NCBI RefSeq assembly: GCF_012911025.1
Contig: NZ_WUEI01000020.1
Coordinates: 1-62,559, forward strand
Source: Azoarcus sp. TTM-91
GTDB taxonomy: Bacteria > Pseudomonadota > Gammaproteobacteria > Burkholderiales > Rhodocyclaceae
DNA length: 62,559 nt
Direction of reading: 5' to 3'
The notes under the pieces were generated by a model. That model saw nothing but the letters and a program-made list of their open reading frames with translations. It was not told the origin of the DNA and made no database searches. Positions 1-8,062 of the stretch are shown here, piece by piece. The number at the start of each line of letters is the position of its first letter. Position 1 is the first letter of the stretch. A program made the translations under genes and the position numbers.

Positions 1-109
1 GTTCATGACTGCGGCTCCAGGCGGAAGAGAAGGTGGCCAGCGCGGCCCATCCCGCGCCCAGCCGCCGCGCTGGCCACCTTCTCTTCCGCCTGGAGCCGCA
101 GTCATGAAC
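1..109. repeat. Perfect 46-bp inverted repeat at window edge
   Basis: Bases 1-46 are the exact reverse complement of bases 64-109, separated by a 17-base loop. The right arm contains the start codon and first bases of the DUF2059 gene, so the left arm is an inverted copy of a gene start. The repeat begins at base 1 and may continue outside the window. A fold-back artefact at a contig end explains this as well as a real cruciform would. Confidence 0.9.
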
Positions 110-646
110 CGCTACGCGATCCGCCTCATCTCCTGCCTCTTCCTCTTCGCCGCCGGCATGGGCATCGCCCAGGCGCAGACCCCTACCCGCGCCTCGGTGG
201 ACAAGCTGCTGGCCGTCACCGAAACCCGCAAGCTGATGGAGCAGAACCAGGCCCAGGTGGAGGGGATGATGCGCCGCGCCTTCGAACAGAACATGGCCAA
301 CTCGCCCGACCCCGCCGCCGCCAAGGCGGTTGCCGACAAGGTCATCGCCAAGCTGGCCGGCCAGGTCCGCAACGAACTGTCGTGGGAGAAGATGGAAGGC
401 TTCTACGTCCAGCTCTATACCGAAACCTTCACCCAGCAGGAGATCGACGGCCTGATCCGCTTCTATGAAAGCGAGGCCGGCCACGCCTTCACCCGCAAGA
501 TGCCCATCGTGATGCAGAAGAGCATGATGATGACGCAGGAGCGCCTGGCGCCCCTGATGCAGCAGCTGAAGACCGCCATCCAGGAAGCGGTGGCCGAACA
601 GCGCCGCGCCCAGCAGCAGCAAGGCAAGCCCGCCCCCGGCCGTTGA
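104..646 (+). CDS. Exported DUF2059-family protein
   Basis: This 180-residue protein starts at the ATG in front of MNRYAIRL, which opens a clear Sec signal peptide (hydrophobic core about residues 8-17, cleavage near AQAQ). A longer reading from base 5 would only translate the upstream inverted repeat, so I rejected it. The mature part is helical and charged. Its centre, with FYVQLYTETFTQQEIDGL and IRFYESEAGHAFTRKMP, is the DUF2059 pattern. Members are periplasmic proteins of unknown function. The C-terminus is rich in Gln and Ala and probably disordered. Its stop overlaps the next start (TGATG), so the two genes are probably translated together. Confidence 0.8.
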   Translation: MNRYAIRLISCLFLFAAGMGIAQAQTPTRASVDKLLAVTETRKLMEQNQAQVEGMMRRAFEQNMANSPDPAAAKAVADKVIAKLAGQVRNELSWEKMEGFYVQLYTETFTQQEIDGLIRFYESEAGHAFTRKMPIVMQKSMMMTQERLAPLMQQLKTAIQEAVAEQRRAQQQQGKPAPGR

Positions 647-1275
647 TGCGCGCACGCGCCGCCGCCCGCCCGGCGCTGCCGGCGGCGCTCGCCCTGCTGG
701 TACTCGCCGCCCTCGCCGTTTCCGGCCGCGCGCCCTACGACCGCGGCACCTGGTGGCTGGAAGTGGCGCCGGTGCTGCTGGCCCTGCCGCTGCTGGCGGC
801 CACCTGGCGGCGCCATCCCCTCACCGATCTGCTCTACCTGCTGATCGCCGCGCATGCGCTGGTGCTCATCCTCGGCGGCGCCTACACCTACGCCCGGGTG
901 CCGCTGGGCTTCTGGCTGCAGGATGCCTTCCAGCTCGGCCGCAACCCTTACGACAAGATCGGCCACCTGATGCAGGGCTTCGTGCCGGCGATGGTTGCGC
1001 GCGAGATCCTGCTGCGCGGCGCTTACGTCAGCGGCCGCCGCATGCTGGGTTTCATCTGCGTCTGCATCGCGCTGGCGATCAGCGCCGGCTACGAGCTGAT
1101 CGAATGGGGGGTCGCGCTCGCCCTCGGCCAGGGGGCGGACGAATTCCTCGGTACCCAGGGCGATCCCTGGGACACCCAGTCCGACATGTTCTGCGCGCTG
1201 ATCGGCGCCGTCGTCGCCCTGCTGCTGCTCTCCCGCCTGCACGACCGCCGGCTGGCGGCGCTCGGTTCAGACTGA
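646..1275 (+). CDS. YjdF-like DUF2238 membrane protein
   Basis: This protein of about 209 residues has five or six hydrophobic segments. The C-terminal part (ISAGYELIEWG, then GTQGDPWDTQSDM near residue 180) is the signature of the DUF2238/YjdF inner-membrane family. The function of that family is unknown. An upstream in-frame TTG would add one residue; the ATG at 646, overlapping the previous stop, is the likelier start. The tight coupling to the DUF2059 gene suggests co-expression but says nothing specific about role. Confidence 0.8.
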   Translation: MRARAAARPALPAALALLVLAALAVSGRAPYDRGTWWLEVAPVLLALPLLAATWRRHPLTDLLYLLIAAHALVLILGGAYTYARVPLGFWLQDAFQLGRNPYDKIGHLMQGFVPAMVAREILLRGAYVSGRRMLGFICVCIALAISAGYELIEWGVALALGQGADEFLGTQGDPWDTQSDMFCALIGAVVALLLLSRLHDRRLAALGSD

Positions 1276-1353
1276 ACCGCCGCCGTACCTGCCTGCTGCC
1301 ATGCCGCAGCACGTACAATCGCCGCTCCCCCAGCACATCTCCAGCGGCAGCAA

Positions 1354-2631
1354 ATGGCAGAAAACGGGCAGTTCCATGAAGCGGTCGTGATCGGCGGCGG
1401 CCCCGCCGGGCTGATGGCCGCGGAGCAACTGGCCAGAGGCGGGCGCCGCGTCACCCTGTTCGAGGCCATGCCCTCGGTCGGGCGCAAATTCCTCCTCGCC
1501 GGCCGCGGCGGGCTCAATCTCACCCATGCCGAAGCGAAGGACGCCTTCCTCGGCCGCTACGGCGAACGCGCGGCGGAACTCACGCCACTGCTCGCCGACT
1601 TCGGCGCCGACGCCCTGCGTGTCTGGGCAGACGCACTCGGCGCCGCCACCTTCGTCGGCAGCAGCGGCCGGGTGTTCCCGGCGCAGATGAAGGCCGCGCC
1701 GCTGCTGCGCGCCTGGCTCGCCCGCCTGCGCGCCGCCGGGGTGAGCTTCGAGGTACGCCAGCGCTGGCTGGGCTGGAACGCGGACGGCAGCCTGCGCATC
1801 GCCGGCGCGGAGGGCGAGCGCGCCATCCGCGCCGGCGCCACCGTGCTGGCACTGGGCGGCGGCAGCTGGGCCAGGTTCGGTGCCGATGGCGCCTGGGTGC
1901 CGCTGCTGCGCGGCGCCGGCATCCCGGTCGCCAGCCTGCGGCCGGCCAACTGCGGCTTCGATGTCGCCGGTTCGGCGGGCCAGGGCTGGAGCGTGCACTT
2001 CCGCAGCCGCCATGCCGGCGAGCCGGTGAAGCCGGTGGTCGCCCGCCTGCAGGCCGCCAACGGCGAATGGCTGCAGCGCCAGGGCGAATTCGTGGTCAGC
2101 GCCGACGGCGTGGAGGGCAGCCTGATCTACGCCCTGTCCGCGCCGCTGCGCGATGCCATCGCCGCCCGCGGCGAAGCGGCGCTGGAACTGGACCTGGTGC
2201 CCGGCCGCAGCCTGGAGCGCCTCACCGCCGAGCTGGCGCGCCCGCGCGGCAGCCGCTCTCTCTCCAGCCATCTGCAGGGCCAGGCCGGCATCAAGGGCGT
2301 CAAGGCCGGACTGCTGCGGGAGGCGACCACCGCGGAGGAGTTCGCCGCCCTGGCGGCCGAGCCGGCGCGGCTGGCAGCGCTGATCAAGGCTCTGCCGCTG
2401 CGGCTGGCGCGGCCGCGTCCGCTGGATGAGGCCATCAGCACCGCCGGCGGCGTCGAGTTCGCCGCGCTGGACGAAAACCTGATGCTGCGCGAGCGCCCCG
2501 GCACATTCTGCGCCGGCGAGATGCTGGACTGGGAAGCGCCCACCGGCGGCTACCTGCTCACCGCCTGCTTCGCCACCGGCTACCGTGCCGGCGCAGCGGC
2601 CGCGGCCTGGCTGGCCGGCGCAGGAAACTGA
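1354..2631 (+). CDS. HI0933/TIGR03862-type FAD-dependent oxidoreductase
   Basis: This is a 425-residue soluble flavoprotein. The N-terminal dinucleotide-binding motif VIGGGPAGL lies at residues 12-20, followed by an acidic strand end (VTLFEAMPSVGRKF) and the RGGLNLTH segment typical of the HI0933-like family. The C-terminal block with GGVEFAALDENLM, FCAGEMLDWEAPTGGYL and a GYRAG helix closes the FAD site. Members are related to BaiN-type reductases, but the physiological substrate of this subgroup is not known to me. It is followed after 7 bases by the RibD-like gene, so the two may share a transcript. Confidence 0.85.
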   Translation: MAENGQFHEAVVIGGGPAGLMAAEQLARGGRRVTLFEAMPSVGRKFLLAGRGGLNLTHAEAKDAFLGRYGERAAELTPLLADFGADALRVWADALGAATFVGSSGRVFPAQMKAAPLLRAWLARLRAAGVSFEVRQRWLGWNADGSLRIAGAEGERAIRAGATVLALGGGSWARFGADGAWVPLLRGAGIPVASLRPANCGFDVAGSAGQGWSVHFRSRHAGEPVKPVVARLQAANGEWLQRQGEFVVSADGVEGSLIYALSAPLRDAIAARGEAALELDLVPGRSLERLTAELARPRGSRSLSSHLQGQAGIKGVKAGLLREATTAEEFAALAAEPARLAALIKALPLRLARPRPLDEAISTAGGVEFAALDENLMLRERPGTFCAGEMLDWEAPTGGYLLTACFATGYRAGAAAAAWLAGAGN

Positions 2632-2638
2632 GGCCGCC

Positions 2639-3208
2639 ATGTCCGCCGATCTGCGCATCACCTACTACGTGGCCGCCAGCGTGGATGGCTACATCGCCAC
2701 CGCCGACGGCGGCACCGGCTGGCTCGCGCCCTTCGAGGCCAGCGGCGACGACTACGGCTATGCCGACTTCTACGCCGGCATCGACGCCCTGCTGCTGGGC
2801 CGCCGCACCTACGAGCACTGCCTGGGCTTCGGCGCCTGGCCCTATGCGGACAAGCCCTGCCGGGTGTTCTCGCGCGACCGCAGCCGGCGCCTGCATGAGG
2901 ATGAGGACGCCGACGAAAGCAGCGCCATCCGCATCACCGCCGACGACCCGGCCACCGTCATCGGCGAACTCGCCGCCGCCGGCGCGCGCAATCTGTGGCT
3001 GGTGGGCGGCGGCCAGCTGGCCGGCGAGTTCCTGCTGCGCGGCCTGCTCACCGACCTCGTCCTCTCGGTCGTGCCGGTCACCCTGGGCAGCGGCATCCCG
3101 CTGTTCGGCGGCGACGCCGCGCCCGCCGCGCTGCAGCTGCGCAGCAGCCGGTTGCACAGCATGGGCCTGGTGCAGCTGCACTACCGCATCGGCAACGGCC
3201 AGGACTGA
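2639..3208 (+). CDS. Dihydrofolate reductase-fold (RibD C-terminal-like) protein
   Basis: The 189-residue product begins at MSADLRITYYV. The pattern ASVDGYIA at its N-terminus, LLLGRRTYEH near residue 60, and LWLVGGGQLAGEFL near residue 120 define the RibD C-terminal/YyaP-like dihydrofolate reductase fold, which binds NADPH. Stand-alone members have no single known substrate. The start was chosen because upstream codons belong to the end of the flavoprotein gene in another frame. No RibD deaminase domain is present, so this is not the bifunctional riboflavin enzyme. Confidence 0.8.
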   Translation: MSADLRITYYVAASVDGYIATADGGTGWLAPFEASGDDYGYADFYAGIDALLLGRRTYEHCLGFGAWPYADKPCRVFSRDRSRRLHEDEDADESSAIRITADDPATVIGELAAAGARNLWLVGGGQLAGEFLLRGLLTDLVLSVVPVTLGSGIPLFGGDAAPAALQLRSSRLHSMGLVQLHYRIGNGQD

Positions 3209-3286
3209 GCAGCTGGTACGGCACCACCGGCGGAAGGTGGCGCGCCGGCCGCGTAGAATGCGCTTTTGTCCGCCCGCCGTCAGCCG

Positions 3287-4657
3287 ATGTCCCCGCTCCG
3301 CCGCCCCGAACTCCTCGCCCCCGCCGGCTCCCTCGAAATGATGCGCACCGCCTTCGCCTATGGCGCGGACGCGGTCTATGCCGGCCAGCCGCGCTACTCG
3401 CTGCGGGTGCGCAACAACAGCTTCGGCAAGCTGGACGTGCTGGCCGCCGGGATGGAAGAGGCCCGCGCCGCCGGCAAGGCCTTCTATCTGGTCGCCAACA
3501 TCTACCCGCACAACGCCAAGATCCGCACCTTCGAGGAGGACATGGCGCCGGTGATCGCGCTGCGGCCGGACGCGCTGATCATGGCCGACCCCGGGCTGAT
3601 GATGATGGTGCGCGAGCGCTGGCCGGAGGTGGACATCCACCTCTCTGTGCAGGCCAACACCACCAACTACGCCTCGGTGCGCTTCTGGCAGTCGGTGGGG
3701 GTGAAACGCATCATCCTGTCGCGCGAACTGTCGCTGGACGAGGTTAAGGAGATCCGCGACGCCTGTCCGGAAATGGAGCTGGAGGTGTTCGTGCACGGCG
3801 CGCTGTGCATCGCCTACTCCGGCCGCTGCCTGCTCTCCGGCTACTTCAACCACCGCGATCCCAACCAGGGCACCTGTACCAACTCCTGCCGCTGGGACTA
3901 CAAGCTGCACGAAGCCGCGGATGACGAGGCCGGCGACTCCCGCCCGCTCGGCAAGCTGCCGCTGGGCAATCCGCAGGGCATGGGCACCGTCGGCACCGCG
4001 CTGGGCGGCGGCACCCGCCATGCGCAGGGCGCCAAGGTGTGGCTGCTGGAGGAGGGCAGCCGGCCGGGCGAACTGATGCCGGTGGAAGAGGACGAGCACG
4101 GCACCTACATCCTCAACTCCCGCGACCTGCGCGCGGTCGAGCATGTGCAGAAGCTGGTCGAGATCGGCATCGATTCGCTGAAGATCGAGGGCCGCACCAA
4201 GAGCCCCTACTACGTCGCCCGCACCTGCCAAGGCTATCGCCAGGCGATAGACGACGCCGTTGCCGGCCGGCCCTTCGACCTCGGCCTGCTGGGCCAGCTG
4301 GAAGGGCTCGCCAGCCGCGGCTACACCGATGGCTTCTACCAGCGCCACCACACGCCGGAGCACCAGAACTACCTGCGCGGCCACTCGGAATCCGGCCGCA
4401 GCCTGCTGGTGGGCGAGGTGGTGGGCTACAGCGGCGAGCGTGGCCTGGCGGAGGTGGAGGTGAAGAACCGCTTCGGCATCGGCGACCGGCTGGAGTTCGT
4501 CGCCCCAGCCGGCCCGCGGGACGCGCTCGCCGAGCGCATCGAGGATGCCGACGGCCAGCCGCTCAGCCTGATTCCCGGCAGTGGCCGCCGGGTGTGGCTG
4601 CCGCTGCCGGAAGGCGTGGCGCCGGGCGAACCCTGCTACATCGCCCGCTACGTCTGA
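3287..4657 (+). CDS. trhP: tRNA hydroxylation protein P, U32-peptidase family
   Basis: This 456-residue protein (from ATG 3287; an upstream TTG is possible) follows the YegQ/TrhP subgroup of the U32 peptidase-like family: RPELLAPAGSLEMMRTAFAYG at the start, SVQANTTNYASVRFW, and the cysteine region CIAYSGRCLLSGY...GTCTNSCRW. E. coli TrhP makes 5-hydroxyuridine at position 34 of certain tRNAs, using prephenate-derived chemistry. The cysteines at GRCLL, GTC and NSC fit the iron-sulfur site expected of this group. A C-terminal beta-barrel-like domain (residues about 370-456) is present. A terminator-like hairpin follows the gene. Confidence 0.85.
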   Translation: MSPLRRPELLAPAGSLEMMRTAFAYGADAVYAGQPRYSLRVRNNSFGKLDVLAAGMEEARAAGKAFYLVANIYPHNAKIRTFEEDMAPVIALRPDALIMADPGLMMMVRERWPEVDIHLSVQANTTNYASVRFWQSVGVKRIILSRELSLDEVKEIRDACPEMELEVFVHGALCIAYSGRCLLSGYFNHRDPNQGTCTNSCRWDYKLHEAADDEAGDSRPLGKLPLGNPQGMGTVGTALGGGTRHAQGAKVWLLEEGSRPGELMPVEEDEHGTYILNSRDLRAVEHVQKLVEIGIDSLKIEGRTKSPYYVARTCQGYRQAIDDAVAGRPFDLGLLGQLEGLASRGYTDGFYQRHHTPEHQNYLRGHSESGRSLLVGEVVGYSGERGLAEVEVKNRFGIGDRLEFVAPAGPRDALAERIEDADGQPLSLIPGSGRRVWLPLPEGVAPGEPCYIARYV

Positions 4658-4697
4658 GAGTTCGAGCCGCGGCCCGAACGCCGGCCGGCGTCAACGA

Positions 4698-4721
4698 GAA
4701 AGGGGCTTTTCAGCCCCTTTC
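4698..4721. terminator. Intrinsic terminator after trhP
   Basis: GAAAGGGGC pairs perfectly with GCCCCTTTC across the loop TTTTCA. The A-rich and T-rich flanks let it act in both directions, serving trhP and the convergent DUF3592 gene. Confidence 0.75.
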
Positions 4722-4754
4722 CGCATTCCGGCCCCCGCTTGCGCGGAAACCGCC

Positions 4755-5297
4755 TCACTCGCCCTCGGTCCGCCGCCAGGCTGGCCGCCAGTCGTTCCAG
4801 GCCACCATGCCGGCGAACACCAGCAGGCCGCCCAGCACCGCCACCACCGCCGCAGGCAGCGCCAGCGCCACCACCGGCCAGTGCAGCGAGCGGTCCATCA
4901 TCGACTGTTCCGGCACCTTGGGATTCACCCAGGCGGTGGCCGGCTCGCCATCCTCCAGCTTGGCCAGGCGCGCATCCATCGCCTTCTCGGTATCCAGGCC
5001 GTGGTGCAGGTCGTGGCGGTCGCCGGAGTACCAAGTGCCTTCGTAGCGGTAGCGGTACTCCACCTGCAGCTGCGGCAGCGGGCGATTACGCATGAGATCT
5101 GCCGGCATGACCTCGATGTGCTCAACATGGGCAGGTACCGGCACCCACTGGCGGCTGCGCATGGCCTCGGCCAGCGGCATGGCGGCGAAAGACACCACGC
5201 CCATCAAGCCCGCCACCAGCAGGAGGATGCCGAGAAACGGCAGGACAATGCGGATCACCGCTTCGAGCAGGCGCAACTTCAGGGGAACATGCGGCAT
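4755..5297 (-). CDS. DUF3592-family two-TM membrane protein
   Basis: The product (180 residues from MPHVPLKLR; a start ten codons earlier is possible) has a hydrophobic segment near residues 12-35 and another near 135-160. Between them is a periplasmic or extracytoplasmic beta-rich domain with the patterns YRYRYEGTWYSGDR and ATAWVNPKVPEQSMM. This arrangement is that of DUF3592 proteins, whose role is unknown. The gene converges on trhP and shares the hairpin between them. Confidence 0.7.
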   Translation of the reverse strand: MPHVPLKLRLLEAVIRIVLPFLGILLLVAGLMGVVSFAAMPLAEAMRSRQWVPVPAHVEHIEVMPADLMRNRPLPQLQVEYRYRYEGTWYSGDRHDLHHGLDTEKAMDARLAKLEDGEPATAWVNPKVPEQSMMDRSLHWPVVALALPAAVVAVLGGLLVFAGMVAWNDWRPAWRRTEGE

Positions 5298-5496
5298 AGG
5301 GAGCTGGATCGCGGAAAGTGGCGGCATTCTATGCCGATGGCAGTGGCAACGAAAATCCCGGCCGCCGGCGATCAGCCCGCGGTGGGCCGCCGGGCGGGCG
5401 AAATAATTCCAAGGACATATTGCCATTGTCAGATTCCAGCAGCTACGGCCATTTCCGGCGTGGCACAATAGACCGGTCCACGATCGCCCCGCCGCC

Positions 5497-6909
5497 ATGC
5501 TCCCTGCCGACGCTTCTTCTCACCCGGTTCCCGACCCGGCCTCCGACTATATCCATGCCGATTGGCTGACCCTGTTCGACAGCGCCAGCCCGGCCGCCCG
5601 CCTTGCCATCCGCGACGTAGTACTGGCGCACAAGGCGGAGATGAGCGACGCTTTCTACGCCCGCATGCTGAGCGATGCCGAGGCGCACCCCTTCCTCACC
5701 CACGACGAGGTCAATTCCCGCCTGCGCCACTCCATGCAGCGCTGGCTGGAAACCCTGTTCTCCTGTGAGACGCACGAGCAGTTCGGCTCGGCGATGGCGA
5801 TGCAGCGGCATGTGGGCGAGGTGCACGCCCGCATCGACCTGCCGGTGAACCTGGTGGCGCGCGGCGCCCGCCTGCTCAAGGGCGAGATCGCCCGCCGCCT
5901 GCCCGGCAGCGGCCTGGACCGCAACGCGCTGGTGGAAGCGGTGCTGTACGTGGATAACCTGATCGACCTCGCCTTCGAGGTCATGAGTTCCGCCTACGTC
6001 GCCTCCCACGAGCGCGCCGCCCGCATCGACGAAGCCTACCGGGTGTTCTCCTACGGCCAGAACATGCCGCTGGAACGCGAACGCCAGCGCGCCTCGCTGC
6101 TGGACTGGGAGAACCGCTTCCTGCAGGCCATGGTCACCGCCCGCTCCGGCGACGAGCTGCCGCCCATCCACGGCTCCACCTTCGGCCTGTGGCTGCAGCA
6201 CAAGGCCATCGCGGTGTTCGAAGGCTCGGCCGAGCTGCCCGCCATCCGCGCTGCGATGGATACGGTGGACCACACCCTGCTGCCGCTGTGCGGCCAGCAG
6301 ATCGACAACGGCGACCGTGCCGAGGCGCGCCGGCTGGTGAAGGAGATCCAGCACGAGCTCGCCCAGCTCAAGTTCCTCATCGGCGCCCTGTTCGAGCGCT
6401 TCGTCGATCTCGAATCCGGCAAGGACGCCCTCACCCAGCTGCTCAACCGCCGCTTCCTGCCCGCCATCCTCACCCGCGAGACCGAGCTGGCGCGCAACCA
6501 AGGCAAGGGCTTCGCCCTGCTGCTGGTGGACGTGGACCACTTCAAGCGCATCAACGACGACTACGGCCACGAGGCCGGCGACCGGGTGCTGCAGCAGATG
6601 GCCGGCCTTCTGCTGAACAGCGTGCGCTCCGGCGACTTCGTGTTCCGCTACGGGGGCGAGGAGTTCCTGGTGCTGCTGGTGGAAGTGGACCGCCAGCATG
6701 CGCTGCGGGTGGCGGAGAAGATACGCGGCCGCATCGAGCAGGAAATCTTCCTGCTGCCGGAAGGCCGCAACCTGCACGTCACCGGCAGCATAGGCATCGC
6801 CATGCACGACGGCCACCCGGACTACCAGCGCCTGGTGAACCGTGCCGACGAGGCCCTCTACCGCGCCAAGAACGAAGGCCGCAACCGCTGCGTCGCCGAT
6901 CCGGACTGA
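5497..6909 (+). CDS. Globin-coupled diguanylate cyclase (DosC-like)
   Basis: The 470-residue protein has an N-terminal sensor globin (about residues 18-170), a helical linker, and a C-terminal GGDEF domain (about 305-465). VGEVHARI places a probable proximal haem histidine at His110, by analogy with DosC and HemAT. The catalytic loop is GGEEF at 386-390. The inhibitory I-site RSGD lies at 377-380, exactly five residues upstream, so product feedback is expected. It should make cyclic di-GMP in response to oxygen or another haem ligand. This fits a lifestyle with changing oxygen, as do the FNR box and hydrogenase further on. No EAL domain is present. Confidence 0.88.
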   Translation: MLPADASSHPVPDPASDYIHADWLTLFDSASPAARLAIRDVVLAHKAEMSDAFYARMLSDAEAHPFLTHDEVNSRLRHSMQRWLETLFSCETHEQFGSAMAMQRHVGEVHARIDLPVNLVARGARLLKGEIARRLPGSGLDRNALVEAVLYVDNLIDLAFEVMSSAYVASHERAARIDEAYRVFSYGQNMPLERERQRASLLDWENRFLQAMVTARSGDELPPIHGSTFGLWLQHKAIAVFEGSAELPAIRAAMDTVDHTLLPLCGQQIDNGDRAEARRLVKEIQHELAQLKFLIGALFERFVDLESGKDALTQLLNRRFLPAILTRETELARNQGKGFALLLVDVDHFKRINDDYGHEAGDRVLQQMAGLLLNSVRSGDFVFRYGGEEFLVLLVEVDRQHALRVAEKIRGRIEQEIFLLPEGRNLHVTGSIGIAMHDGHPDYQRLVNRADEALYRAKNEGRNRCVADPD

Positions 6910-6919
6910 GGTTTCCCCC

Positions 6920-7411
6920 ATGGTCAGCTTTCCGCTGCAGATCGAACCCACCCGGCTGGACGACCCCGGCCACGTCCAGGCCTTCCTCGCCCTGCTGGAC
7001 CACTACGCCCGCGACCCCATGGGTGGCGGCAAACCGCTAGCGGAAGCGGTGCGCGCCGAGCTGCCGCAGCGCCTCGCCGGGCGGCCCGGCTTCGTCTCCT
7101 TCCTCGCCTTCTCCGGGCCGGAAGCCATCGGCCTCATCAACTGCTTCGAAGGCTTCTCCACCTTCGCCGCGCGGCCGCTGCTCAATGTGCACGACATCGT
7201 CGTCCATGCCGAACACCGTGGTCGCGGCATCGCCCAGGGACTGCTGGCCGCCGCCGAGGCCGAGGCCCGCGCCCGCGGCTGCTGCAAGCTGACGCTGGAA
7301 GTGCTCTCCAACAACCAGCGCGCCCTGGCCGCCTACGACCAGGCCGGCTTCCGCCCCTACGTGCTGGACCCCGCAGCCGGCCAGGCACTGTTCCTGCAGA
7401 AGTGGCTTTGA
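6920..7411 (+). CDS. GNAT-family N-acetyltransferase
   Basis: A 163-residue GNAT protein. The acetyl-CoA-binding motif A is VHDIVVHAEHRGRGIAQGLL (about residues 92-111), followed by motif B LTLEVLSNNQRALAAYDQAGF. It starts 10 bases after the diguanylate cyclase stop, probably on the same transcript. The substrate cannot be told from sequence. An in-frame upstream ATG at 6842 lies inside the cyclase gene and adds residues unlike the family, so the later ATG is preferred. Confidence 0.85.
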   Translation: MVSFPLQIEPTRLDDPGHVQAFLALLDHYARDPMGGGKPLAEAVRAELPQRLAGRPGFVSFLAFSGPEAIGLINCFEGFSTFAARPLLNVHDIVVHAEHRGRGIAQGLLAAAEAEARARGCCKLTLEVLSNNQRALAAYDQAGFRPYVLDPAAGQALFLQKWL

Positions 7412-7544
7412 CCAGGCGGCGCCGCTAGCGCGCTGCAGCGGCCTCGAGAACGCAGGGCGCCACGGCCGGTCAGTTTCCGGAGGGGCGCCTCAGCCGGCGC
7501 GCCTCCACCCCGCAGCACGATCCAACCCGTATCAGGAGACCACC

Positions 7545-7898
7545 ATGGGCGTTCGCGGCCAGGACAGGCAGATCGACAACATCGAGTTCAACGTTACCGA
7601 CATCGCCCGCAGCAAGGCCTTCTACGGCCAGGTCTTCGGCTGGACCTTCACCGACTACGGCCCCACCTATTGCGAGTTCAGCGATGGCCGGCTCACCGGC
7701 GGCCTCACCACCGGCGAACCGCCGCGGCCGGGCGGACCGCTGGTCATCCTCTACGCCGACGACCTCGCCGCCACCCAGGCGCGGCTGGAAGCCGCCGGCG
7801 GCAAGGTGATACGCCCCACCTTCTCCTTCCCGGGCGGCCGCCGCTTCCACTTCAAGGATCCGGACGGCTACGAGCTGGCGGTGTGGTCGGCGGCCTGA
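7545..7898 (+). CDS. VOC (glyoxalase/bleomycin-resistance fold) protein
   Basis: The 117-residue single-domain protein has the paired beta-alpha-beta-beta-beta units of the vicinal oxygen chelate fold. It starts with IDNIEFNVTDIARSKAFYGQ, continues with FGWTFTDYG, and ends with RRFHFKDPDGYELAVWS. A strong ribosome-binding site (AGGAGA) precedes the ATG. Substrate unknown. It is similar to small PhnB/glyoxalase-like proteins that act on, or merely bind, small molecules. Confidence 0.85.
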   Translation: MGVRGQDRQIDNIEFNVTDIARSKAFYGQVFGWTFTDYGPTYCEFSDGRLTGGLTTGEPPRPGGPLVILYADDLAATQARLEAAGGKVIRPTFSFPGGRRFHFKDPDGYELAVWSAA

Positions 7899-8062
7899 AC
7901 GCCCGCCTGCCAGTTCCCCACCCCGAGTAGCAAGAATCCGCAGAAAGCGAATCAGCCGTACCGTACGCTGGGGCGGGAGCACCTTCCCGCCATCTGCGAA
8001 TGGCCTCCAGCCTTTGGGCTATAATCCAAGGCTTTGTTTTAGCTGAAAAACAGGATTTCGCC

